DNA of 64,000 nucleotides from Siderastrea radians (taxonomy: Eukaryota; Cnidaria; Anthozoa; Scleractinia; Rhizangiidae), in NCBI GenBank assembly GCA_964017195.1, contig OZ024894.1, positions 2,370,260 to 2,434,259 on the forward strand, read 5' to 3'. A program made the translations under genes and the position numbers. Of the stretch, positions 13,546 through 22,386 are shown piece after piece; within the stretch, counting starts at the first letter, position 1, and each line of letters opens with the position of its first letter. Below the pieces are notes generated by a model, which made no database searches, had not been told where the DNA came from, and saw only the letters and a program-made list of their open reading frames with translations.

Positions 13546-16500
13546 AGGATTAGTGATTGTGTGTAGGGACTATTAAACTTCAGTTGGCTTTTCGACGTGT
13601 TCCCCTCGTATTCCTCTGTTTTTCTTGTTGCTTGTCGGATTTCATAGCATTAAAGACTGGTGTCTAACCGGGCAAACTCAATTACGATTATCATATCAAA
13701 TGCAATGAATTTTTTGAAAACGTTTTCGTCATCTCTCCCGTCAAATTTGGCCATACAATATGCTTTGGCCGAAAAGTTATGAATATTCGACGAATTATTT
13801 TTCCCCTGTCAGTTGCTGTTTTAAAAAGTTCTACAGAAATATGTACACTGAAAAATCTCTTCAGGCAATTAACTACAGACTAGAATTGTGCAAAAAGCAT
13901 TTAAAACATCCAGGAATATCTTTTTTAAATGGACATTTATTATATTAGAAAAGGGAAGCGATTTGGCTGATTTAGTGGAAACAAATAACAAACGATAACC
14001 GTAACTATGGTGGAACTTTCATAAACTTGAAGTAAGAAAAGATAAGAAGTCAGGCAATGGCCATCAGGTTTTACACAGAATATTCTAACTGACAACTGCT
14101 TCCCCCATACAGTACTGGCCAAAGGAATTGCAGCACTTACACGCGCGTAAAATGCGTGCAATATGGCGGATTTACGCGCAAAATACACGCAAATTACACG
14201 CAAGAAACACGCGAGTAAAATTTTACACGAGCTATTACTCGCAACTCAATTACACGTGAATTGCGTGTATTTTGGCAAAGGATGAAAGCTTTTGTTATTA
14301 ATACACGCAAAGTGCGTGTATTTCTCCACAAAGGAAAGTACAGGTGCCACAATAGACTGCAAGAAGTCCCCCTCGATTGTCGGGGAGGAAGCAACATTAT
14401 TCGAGGAAGCGTACAGCTGTCACGATCAACAGTAAAGTGAAACAAGTTATTGCTAGATAACAAGAAGACAAACCAGTTTTACTCAGCTTAACATGATTAT
14501 TTCGTGAGGTGTTGTTAAAATTACTGAGGCCATATGCTGAACAAATTCGCTGTCTTCGGTTCGAAACGCTGACAAGTTCACAAAACGAATTTCGAATTTG
14601 TGCGGTATTGAAAGCGAGAACGTGAAAACTTCTAAATCAGTTCTTCCCCAGATGAATAAACCGCAGTCTTAAATTAGAGACTTAAATTTGATATCTGTTT
14701 TGTTGACAGTCCGCACATTTACAAAACAACAAAGAATGGGAACTTCTTTGGAGACCAGAAAACATTCTAAGGTTGACCATTTTTCAATCAGGGTAAAATT
14801 CTTACAGACCTGTACTGTTTTGAATTACCGCCGCTAATACGAAAAAAAGAAACGTCGCTCACAGCAAGCTTATTTCTGCTCTATTGGTTCAAGCTACAAT
14901 TTGTTAGACACTGTTATAAAACTGTTGCTTTTATTCAGTTCATGGCTTGTTGTTAAGGGTAAATCTTTCATCAAAACCCTGTAGAAAAGAAATCGTAAAC
15001 TTTTGTATGTTCTTGTAAAGGGCGTAAGGTGGTCACGTGATTGACACCATCCTCCTTGTAATTTCAGGTGCGAAAGTTTGACCTGTCGAACAGTAAGCTT
15101 ACAGAAGACGATGTGATCATTATGGCTTCTGATGGTCTGTGGGAGAGATTATCTAGTGAAAAGGTAATAAATTGTTTTCTTTGAAAACAAACTCGAAGAA
15201 TGCTGAAATACAAATTTGAAATTGGTGGTCTCCTAGGCAGCTGTATTTTCGTTCTTCACGTGACGAACCGAAAATGGCTGTGTAGGAGACTATTTGATTG
15301 GTCGCAGTTATCCACAGACGGAGAAATTTAATATAACCGAGGACGAAAAACGCCAAAGGTTGATAATAAACCGTCATATAATAAGGATGGTTTAGAATGG
15401 AGAAGACTGACGGGGACTACAAATGTCGAATTTAAACTATGTTATTGTGCAAACAGGTGCAATCCGCGACTAGTTTTTTTAGCATCCAAGAGGCTTCATG
15501 TCATGTTCATCGCTTTTCAGGCTGCTGAGTTAGTAATGGAAACATTTTCAAAGGTTCCTAAAGAAGACAAAAGGAGGTAAATGTAATTCTTTTCTATGGT
15601 GGAAAAAGGTTACTTGCCGTTTTAACATGACACAGATGATACACTGTAAATGGTTTGAACCCAGGAGTCATATCATAATTCGGTAAATTGTGATCGTCCG
15701 GGTGAGTGTAGTCCTGAGAAGGATTGTTTGAGGTGACATTGACTGACGTTTCGACAACCTGAGCGGAAGTCGTCATCAGAGTCAAGTGAACTGTGAATCG
15801 TCAGTAGATGTTAGAAGTCTCTGGTCGTTGTCCTGATTGGTCGACGATCTCGTGATGTTATTGGTCGTCTGTCAGTTAAGCCGTGATGTTATTGGCTGTG
15901 AAGACTGTTAAACGTGATTGGTGCGTTTCGATCCGTCTTTTGTTAGTCAAATGTCCGTTGGTCTATTGTTAGTCAAATAAGTCGGTTTGTCTATTGTTTG
16001 TCTGTCTTGTTATTGTCGGCAATCAGTCGTTTGTAAGGTGCAGGTAGCTGTTGGCAACGGTTCAGTGGTGTTTGTTCTAAGTTAGTAAACCAGCTTTCCA
16101 GAGTGATTCGTTGATAGTAGTCCGTACTGTAGGTAGCGCATTCAGCAGAGTCCCAGTCGATTCTGTGGTTTGTTTTTAAATGGTGCTCAGCAATGTGATT
16201 GTTGATATCACCATTTCTAGTCGCTCGTTTGTGTTCAGTCAGTCGGACGTTCAAATTTCTGCCGTCTTTGTCTTTCACGTTCGTCAGTAGCTGTCGTAAA
16301 CTAGTGATAGGTTTGTGAGCAACGCAGATGTTGTAGGGTTGTAGGATTCGTGTGATAGTTTCAGAAGTCCCTTTGATGTAAGGTATGGTTGCAGTCGCGT
16401 TAGTGTTCGTAGCGTTTGGTTCGGAGTTTCTGTAAGTGTTGTGTCTAATAAAGTTCCGGTTGTAATTGTCCTTGTTGAAAACGTTGTCTAAGTACTTGAT

Positions 16501-17489
16501 TTCGTCCGTTAAGCTGTCGGGTGAGTCACGAACTAGTTGCGCGCGTCTTGTCAGGGTCCGTATAGTCGTAGCTTTGTGAGAAGTTGGGTTGTAAGAGGAT
16601 TGGTCGAGTAGTCTGTCGGTATGTGTCGGTTTTCTGTAAATTGTCGTCCGTAGTTCGTTATTGTCGCGGGTAACTAAGCAGTCTAGAAAAGGTATTTTAC
16701 CATTTTCCTCGATCTCCGTAGTAAACTGTATGTCGGCGTTTTGTCCGTTGAGGTGTTCGTGAAAATCGTCGATTTCGTCTTTGTGTACGGCTGTAAAGGT
16801 ATCGTCAACGTAACGTACCAGAGTGGTAGTGTTCGTTTGTAAGTTGCGAGGACTCGTTCCTCGATGTTTTGCATAACGATTTCTGCAACGACAACGGAAA
16901 CTGGTGAGCCCATAGCTGTTCCGTGCAACTGTTTGTAGTGCTTGCCGTTGTACTGAAAATACGAAGAAGTAAGACAAAGGTTCAGTAAGTCAATTAAGTC
17001 GTCTACCGCTACCTACAGACGATCACAATTTACCGAATTATAAGATGATACACTGTTCAGTCAAACATGTCAGATAATAGACATTGTCATTGAGTGTGGA
17101 CAAATTTTCAATCCTTTATTAAATTTATTTCGATCTTGGGTAGCTAAGACACGAGCAGTGTCGTTTGCAGGGTGGCTCTTATTATGTAGCTAAAGTAGAC
17201 CCTCCATTTTTCCTCGCATCTACACCGAAAGTTCTTTTTTTACAACGTTGATTTCGTCCTGCTCCGCAGATACGTCATGGCAGCCCAGGCCCTTGTCGGC
17301 GACGCACGAGGCACATTGTCCGATAAGGGCTGGAGACGAGCTAACGGCGAGTTGGCCTCGTACGATGACATTTCTGTGTTTGTGATTCCTATTAATCAAT
17401 GCAGCAGTGAAATGGCGAAATTTACAGTAGAGTATGATACCCCGCCAAGTGCTAAACGAACACATTCCATTGATAACGAGGAGGATTGA
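4683..17489 (+). CDS. PPM1H-like: PPM-type Ser/Thr protein phosphatase of the PPM1H/PPM1J/PPM1M group
   Basis: Eleven exons: 4683-4933, 7256-7382, 8431-8673, 9137-9249, 9611-9695, 11226-11344, 13056-13122, 13326-13433, 15068-15163, 15521-15576 and 17270-17489. Every junction has GT/AG and the phases agree throughout, giving about 494 residues (human PPM1H is slightly over 500). Family landmarks in order: MLEEKYSYRRPEFLQL near residue 40; the NEDQ metal-site motif in exon 2; the FGIFDGHAG metal motif opening exon 3; GGCAALVALFLG and ANAGDCR in exon 4; FTPETERQR in exon 5; LLYRDRHMTGW in exon 6; EGKK then TRGFGDHDLK in exons 7-8; IIMASDGLW in exon 9; and DDISVFVIP near the C-terminus. The catalytic Asp and Gly residues are all present, so the enzyme should be an active Mn/Mg-dependent phosphatase, probably cytosolic. 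The start is the first in-frame ATG, and the residues after it fit the family. It is convergent with the minus-strand receptor gene. The PPM1H versus J/M choice is not resolved. Confidence 0.93.
7638..7860. mobile_element. Perfect hairpin plus adjacent MITE in phosphatase intron 2
   Basis: Positions 7638-7696 form a near-perfect palindrome with arms of about 27 bp (outer sequence ATTTGACCA, inner GTTAGCTTTT). Positions 7711-7860 are a separate-looking inverted-repeat unit with about 35-bp ends that begin GGAGGGGTGTG and end CACACCCCTTCC. Neither codes for protein. They may be parts of one larger element. Confidence 0.7.
8098..8342. mobile_element. Short element with GGAGCCC repeats and inverted ends
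   Basis: The ends are inverted copies (GATCCCAAAGGGG on the left, CCCCTTTGGGACCC on the right). The interior is an irregular series of at least ten GGAGCCC or GAGCCCT units with spacers. It lies about 90 bp before the acceptor of phosphatase exon 3. No coding frame. Confidence 0.65.
9846..10575. mobile_element. Inverted-repeat element containing a SINE
   Basis: The left end holds CCATATAAAAGTGACGGGG and the right end its complement CTGTCACTTTTATATGGGC. Further in, CTACCTCTTAGGGGT occurs twice near the right side. The interior is interrupted by the tRNA-derived SINE at 10133-10390. Lies in phosphatase intron 5. Confidence 0.6.
10133..10390 (+). mobile_element. tRNA-derived SINE
   Basis: The head has an A-box-like AGTGGTGAGAGCGC and, about 35 bases later, a B-box GGTTCGACTCC, so it is tRNA-derived. 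The body includes GAGAGGTTTTTCTCTGGCTA and CAGTTTTCCCCTCTCC, which resemble the conserved central tail domain seen in several animal SINE superfamilies (from memory; not aligned). No clean target-site duplication was identified. Confidence 0.7.
12028..12267. mobile_element. MITE with 40-bp terminal inverted repeats
   Basis: The ends are AAAGTGGCCTTCACAC and GTGTGAAGGCCGCTT, with near-perfect complementarity continuing for about 40 bp through CTAATGTTGGCCTACTC. Inner arms around the GTTGGT core also pair, so most of the 240 bp can fold on itself. Lies in phosphatase intron 6. Confidence 0.8.
13441..13543. repeat. Compound microsatellite (AAT)n(GAT)n
   Basis: Uninterrupted trinucleotide repeats begin a few bases after the donor of phosphatase exon 8. 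Confidence 0.95.
14130..14330. repeat. Element built of ACACGCAA-type repeats
   Basis: ACACGC(A/G) or its complement occurs about ten times in 200 bp in both orientations (for example TACACGCAAATTACACGCAA and GCGTGTATT). The outer parts are inverted, as in a foldback element with subterminal binding-site repeats. Intron of the phosphatase; no coding content. Confidence 0.5.
15648..17042 (-). mobile_element. 5'-truncated Penelope-like retroelement with target-site duplication
   Basis: The minus-strand frame of 15991-16977 has the Penelope-type RT motif VRYVDDTF, then FLDC and YRKPTHTDRLL. The preceding RT motif HGTAMGSPVS lies in another frame (16683-16928), so the copy is frameshifted. The C-terminal part ends in GRNLNVRLTEHKR and later IAEHH, as in the GIY-YIG endonuclease domain, but the segment that should carry the GIY and YIG strands is missing. 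Both ends carry oppositely oriented copies of a sequence containing CACAATTTACCGAATTA. The element is flanked by a 14-bp direct repeat agatgatacactgt at 15634-15647 and 17043-17056, a clear target-site duplication. It sits in the last intron of the phosphatase, antisense to it. Dead copy. Confidence 0.9.
15741..15783 (-). ncRNA. Hammerhead-ribozyme-like motif in the Penelope-like element
   Basis: On the minus strand, GACT is followed by CTGATGA, a stem-loop closed by GAC/GTC with inner CC/GG pairs, GAAA, CGTC and then AGTC. GACT and AGTC pair as stem I, GAAAC-GTC gives a minimal stem III, and GTC is the expected cleavage triplet. Hammerhead motifs with very short stem III are known from Penelope-like elements. 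One extra base lies between CTGATGA and stem II compared with the consensus, so activity is uncertain. Confidence 0.55.
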
Positions 17490-20400
17490 AGAAGCAAGTT
17501 ATTGTATGTGAATTTTTATTAACTAATGGTGAATTTGGGTGAATTGGTGAATTTTTATTAACCAAAACTGGTTGAATGGCTGAAGAGGTTTGAGTTCTAG
17601 TGGTTGATAAGTATCTGCGGGAGACTGGACGCTAGTTTCCTGCTGCGATGGAGTAAGAGGTTCGCGTGAAATTAACCTCGACCTCCTACGGGAGATGACG
17701 TCTTCGGAGTTCTTTCAAAATTCAATCTGTTAGTTCTAATACATGATAACATTAGCCAGGAAGGCTTAAAACACATATCTACAAACTTGTAGTTTAATGA
17801 TATTCGTGCTGTCGTGACCTTTTCGTAACGCAACACCTGGAATGCAGGCGTGACTCTACGTGCCCAAAAAACTATTTCAGCTCCCGGAACAAACAAACAA
17901 ACAAACGCTCACCTGGATTTCTCTTAATGCCTTTCTCCCACTCGATCCTTTATTGAAAAAAGTATTAGCAGATTCAAAGCTTAAAAATTGTGATCCTAAA
18001 CTTCTTAACGAAAAGTTAGGCTCGGAAAATATCGTTCTTTCAGAGTCGCGAAAATAGATTGACGCAAATTTCCTGTAATAAGGTTATTAAACACAATTGT
18101 CTGTGAGACGGTAAACTTCACATTAAAAAAATGAACCATCGAAGAAGATTTTCCTTTTATTAGCAGGAGCAGAAACGCATTGAAAAAAGAAACAAACAAA
18201 CCAACCAGCGAAACAAAGCAAAAAATAAACAAACAAAAGCATCAATATGCTTTCGTGGATTAGACTTCGGCAACAAGCCGACTTGATAAGCCGTAGGTTG
18301 ACGTCTCTGGCACCCAGGTTAAGGGTGATACGGTTGTCTCACCAACCTCTTACCAACTCTCGGCAACCATGGACTCAAACAGTTGTGAGAGGCACGATTT
18401 GCACCCTCATTTCAAGGATCTTCTCGGTAGTGTAATTCAGTGGCATTAGGCAAAATCGCGCTTTATTCCATAGACTGCGTGCAGACGTCTCCTATTTCCT
18501 TTGCTTCGAGTCGTCTTCGCGCAGGCTATTTATTCTAAGGTCTTGAATGTCTTGTCGCCGTTTTAAATTCCGATGAGATCCTGGGGATTTTTTGTACAAA
18601 ATCGTCTCATAATTCTCTTTCACACAGTCTTGCTTAGAAATGTATTAATTTATTGACATGTTTGTAGACGAAATATTTAGGTAATGTATAAAATAAAACT
18701 AGCATCGTTTTCGATAGTGTTCCTTCGAGGCCAAGAAAAGTAATGGCCCATTACACTTACGTTAGTTTGCATAAATTCATAAAAATTTGCCTTAACACAA
18801 TTTGCAGAAATCTGCATAAAGGTTGTTCGGAAAAATTATGAGATCAAGCTTTCAGGCCTGGTTTTCACTGGCGACGACAAGCCCAAGGATAAAAAAATCC
18901 TTTTTTGTGGCTTGATTGCGCATGATTATGCCGTAGTGATTTCTGGTGAAAATCAGATAGAAAAATGATTGTATTAGTGCGTCTTATGTTCGTGCTTACA
19001 CTAGCGTTACTGCCCTTTGGCCCTTTCGCTAAACGTATACCTCATTGCGCTTGTGTTTGCATTGCTAGAAAAAACCAGGGTTTATCCCTTACGTTTTCAC
19101 ATACACAGGTTGAATGACAATACCTTTCTAACGTGATTTTGAACTTATTTTAAAGAATGCAATTTTGACAACTACAATGGGTACAATATGAGAAGGTCAG
19201 ATAGATGACAGAACATTTAAACTTAAAAACATATGTATTCCAAAGAAAAAAAGAAAAATATTATTGAAATTTTGCCACCGTTCGTTCTATAGATACCTCG
19301 TCAGACTGCAGTGACAAGAAAAAAGAATACTGCTCTATAGAATAAATATGTGAACGCCGGAGGACAGCTTCCATGTATGAAAGAATTGACACAACGTATG
19401 GTGTAATTTAGGAGTTTAAAGTAATAGTTTCCAAAAAGAAATCATTGCTTGACTTTGGGAGTATCGCACGTCTTTTATTTGTGGAAATTAAGTTGTTAAA
19501 TCATGATGTTCCAAGTCATCTTTTTTTTTTTGTTCATTAAAACGTGGAAAAAGAAAAAGAAATCTTGTTGCTTATTCAGAAGCGTGCATGCAATGGCCGA
19601 GGCCGAAAGATTGTCCGGCAAATGAACAGTTTGCTGAGAAGCAAAGCTTTGAAGACAACTGTGAAAATCTGAGGACAATCTTCTAGCCAAGGGGATTATC
19701 CTTCGATATAACAGCCAGCCAGGAAGGGGTTAGTTTCTTTTATAACCCTGCGATTAGTTTTCACAACGCACGTTTGTCATGCTAAAGAAGAAAGAAAGCC
19801 ATCGATGATCGTGGCGCAATTGTGGGTGATTTCGCCGTCACTGGCTTGTGCAAAACGATTTAATTTTTCTTCCATGAAAAATTAAAACGTTTGACCCTAG
19901 CATTGACTTGTTTGTGAGAGGCGAGATTTGCAGCCTCCTCTTATAAGAGCTGACAATCTGTTTATTTAGGGAGTCAATCAGAGCGCGCTCTTGCTCATAT
20001 CCAGGGTCAGTGACGAAAATGAAATTTCTCGTTACATCATCACTACTTGTTCAAACATTCAAGTGATGAGAATAAAGGAAGTGATCATTGCTTTGATGTT
20101 TAGACAAACTCTCCTTACTAGTTCCATAACGGAATGTGTGGAGAACAGTTAGGAGAATATGCATCTCCATATCAGGGCTTAAAGGGCAAAGAACTGACAG
20201 CCTACATCCAGGGGCTGTGTATGTCCCCATCCGACGGGTTCAACATCATTTAACATTTTTGAAAACAACGTTTGTTGTAATACGATGAACAAGTTGGCCA
20301 AACTAATTTAACAGATAGTTTACTCCTGGAAACAAAAGTTGAAAGAACCTCATTCTACAGGATGGCAAAACGGTTTCGACATGTTGAATTCAACAGTTTC

Positions 20401-21773
20401 AGGAGCTCCTGATAGTGTTTAACTATTTTGAATGAATTTGTTGAGCCCGTTTGTCCGTACGGTTTAAGTGAGACGCTCTCTCTTGTCACTGGGCCTTAGT
20501 CTTCGACGCTCTTTTATCCAAGACAAAGGGAAATTAAATAGAACAAGAATAATGTCCGCGAGGAGCAAATGTCACAGACTGCAGGCTACAATCCAACGGA
20601 GCCCGAAATATATTGGGGAGCTCACAGAAAAACTCTCTCACTTACACCTGAGAACTAAAGAAAAGTTGAGTCGGGTGTCTTTCAACATCATTCGACAGGG
20701 GTGGCCAAACGCGTTCAACACTGTTGAACGGTGTTGAATGGAAATGTTGAATCCCTTTGGTCGAGACTGAATGCTTGGTTTATCTCAGACTTCCTCCGAC
20801 TCCTTTTCCAGCTCAAGACCGCTCTTCTGTGAGTCCCTAATACTTTTCGGGCCCTGTCATAAAGATATTTATCAATCAATTCCTACGGAATGCAGACAGT
20901 TTTTTATTGCAACAATTTTAACAGCAGGAGCATTTTCTTTACTTTCTTTCTGAATACAGAAAGAAATTAGGTTCCTGTAGTTTGGGCTTGTGATAAAGGT
21001 AACAAATGGTAAGGCTGTTGGGTAATAAAGGAAACAAAATGCCATAAAATGGCTTCGGGTGTTGTTACGGTAACTCGAACCTTCAAGGGAAATTGGAAAA
21101 AAGGGTCATCGGGAGTTCGTATGATCGAGGGATGGGATTCTTGCTGACACCACTACCACACGTGCTCTCTCTGGAAGAACTGACACGTTTTATGTTGTAC
21201 ACCACCAGGAAACTACAGAAATCTGTTTACACTCCGAAAAGACAACTAGGCTACAAAACGGCCATGGCCTTCCACGCAGTCGTTTTTAGGGGAGTCTTAT
21301 CTGGCCCTCCTCCTCCCGTTTATCGGGAGGGTAATACGACTCCGCTAAAAATGACTGCGTGGGAGGCTATATCTGAAGGGAAAAAGAATTCACCTTGAGA
21401 TAGCGGGAGGTTCGAGTTGTCGAGGGTTCGAGTTGTTGAGTGTAAAATTACAGTAAATGTATGGAGCAAATCCAGGGGAAATCAGTTTTGGTTCGAGTTA
21501 GCGGGAGTCAACGGAGTATTTATGAGTGTTTCACCTAGGGGGGTTTCGGTCCAAGGGTGATTTTTACACGTGAGCTCCACTGTTTTTGACGAAATAGTAA
21601 CAATTTTCCCAGAGTTCGTCCAAACCTCGCAATGATCATTTGGTCACCGCGATGCCACAAAAGTTAATTAACATGAAGCAGGAATTGTAAGGAAAGTATT
21701 TAAAACAATGTGCCTTTGTCTTTATACAAGATGAGGATGACGTTTCCTCTGAGCTGCTCGACGGCAGAGTTCC
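17490..21773. other. Intergenic region between two convergent genes
   Basis: This contains the 3' UTR of the phosphatase (an AATAAA occurs near 18690, but the true poly(A) site cannot be set) and, on the other strand, that of the receptor. No host exon could be supported. Between about 20220 and 20760 there are many GTTGAA/TTCAAC words in both orientations, which suggests a degenerate MITE. A clear MITE is at 21265-21369. Confidence 0.5.
21265..21369. mobile_element. 105-bp MITE
   Basis: Left end CTTCCACGCAGTCGTTTTTA and right end TAAAAATGACTGCGTGGGAG are inverted repeats of about 33 bp. Almost the whole unit is hairpin, with an inner CCCGTTTATCGGG. Confidence 0.75.
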
Positions 21774-22386
21774 CTAGAGTGGTACGTCCTTGGAAACACG
21801 ACTAACGCTCCCTGGGTTAAATTCGGGGTAAACTTCCGCAGTTGCTACTACAACATGATGCGCCGAAGAAGACGCCGAACTTCTTTCGCGGCTCAGGTCT
21901 TCAAAGGCAGGATCATATTCGTTAGGTGTTTTGTTGTAGACATGATTTGTTAACTCATCTGTCGTGGTTTCGATATTTGTACCTTCTTTTGTCTCCTTCC
22001 TTTGCAGCATGGATGAGCGCCGGGCAGTTTCCCCTTCAGTGTATTGTTCTGAGTCGTACAAAACCACAGGATTGTCGTTTATGGTTAATATTAATTCATC
22101 TGTTTAAGAAGAAGAGAAATTATCTGCGTAAGGTTTTGGTCCAGACGTTCTTGGGTGACAGGGTGAGGCAGAGAACTGCCACATCGCTAACTGTACTTAC
22201 TGCAGCTTTCTGGTGATGGCAAATCATTTGTTGCTTCTGGCGTCTCTCTAAGACGTATTATTGAGTTTGGCAGCTGTTCGTTCCTTGGGGCAGTCGGTGA
22301 TAATGCCAGGATGGGGTGTTTGTTACTTGCAACGGGTACGATCATCACATGATCTTTCTGCTCTCTGTTTGATCGCCTCTTCGGTA
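21774..22386 (-). CDS. Cytoplasmic-tail exons of the adhesion GPCR
   Basis: Exon 22386-22201 starts after TTCTCCTTTCCAG and ends before GTAAGT. Exon 22099-21774 starts after CTTCTTCTTAAACAG and ends at the stop codon. They join in phase 1 and encode a polar Ser/Thr-rich tail with tyrosines in HVYNK and NEYDPAF contexts, ending VSKDVPL. V-P-L fits a class II (hydrophobic-x-hydrophobic) PDZ ligand. The 7TM exon ends in phase 0, whereas this first tail exon needs phase 1 if the first AG is used. A second AG eight bases downstream (after TACCGAAG, exon start 22378) restores phase 0 directly. The alternative is an intervening exon I did not find. Assignment to this receptor rests on strand, position and composition. 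Confidence 0.65.

Noticed and set aside
15594..15785. A protein frame on the minus strand (and its twin at 38102-38302)
   Set aside because: Both are translations of the same Penelope-like terminal repeat, including the hammerhead-like core; no protein role is likely.
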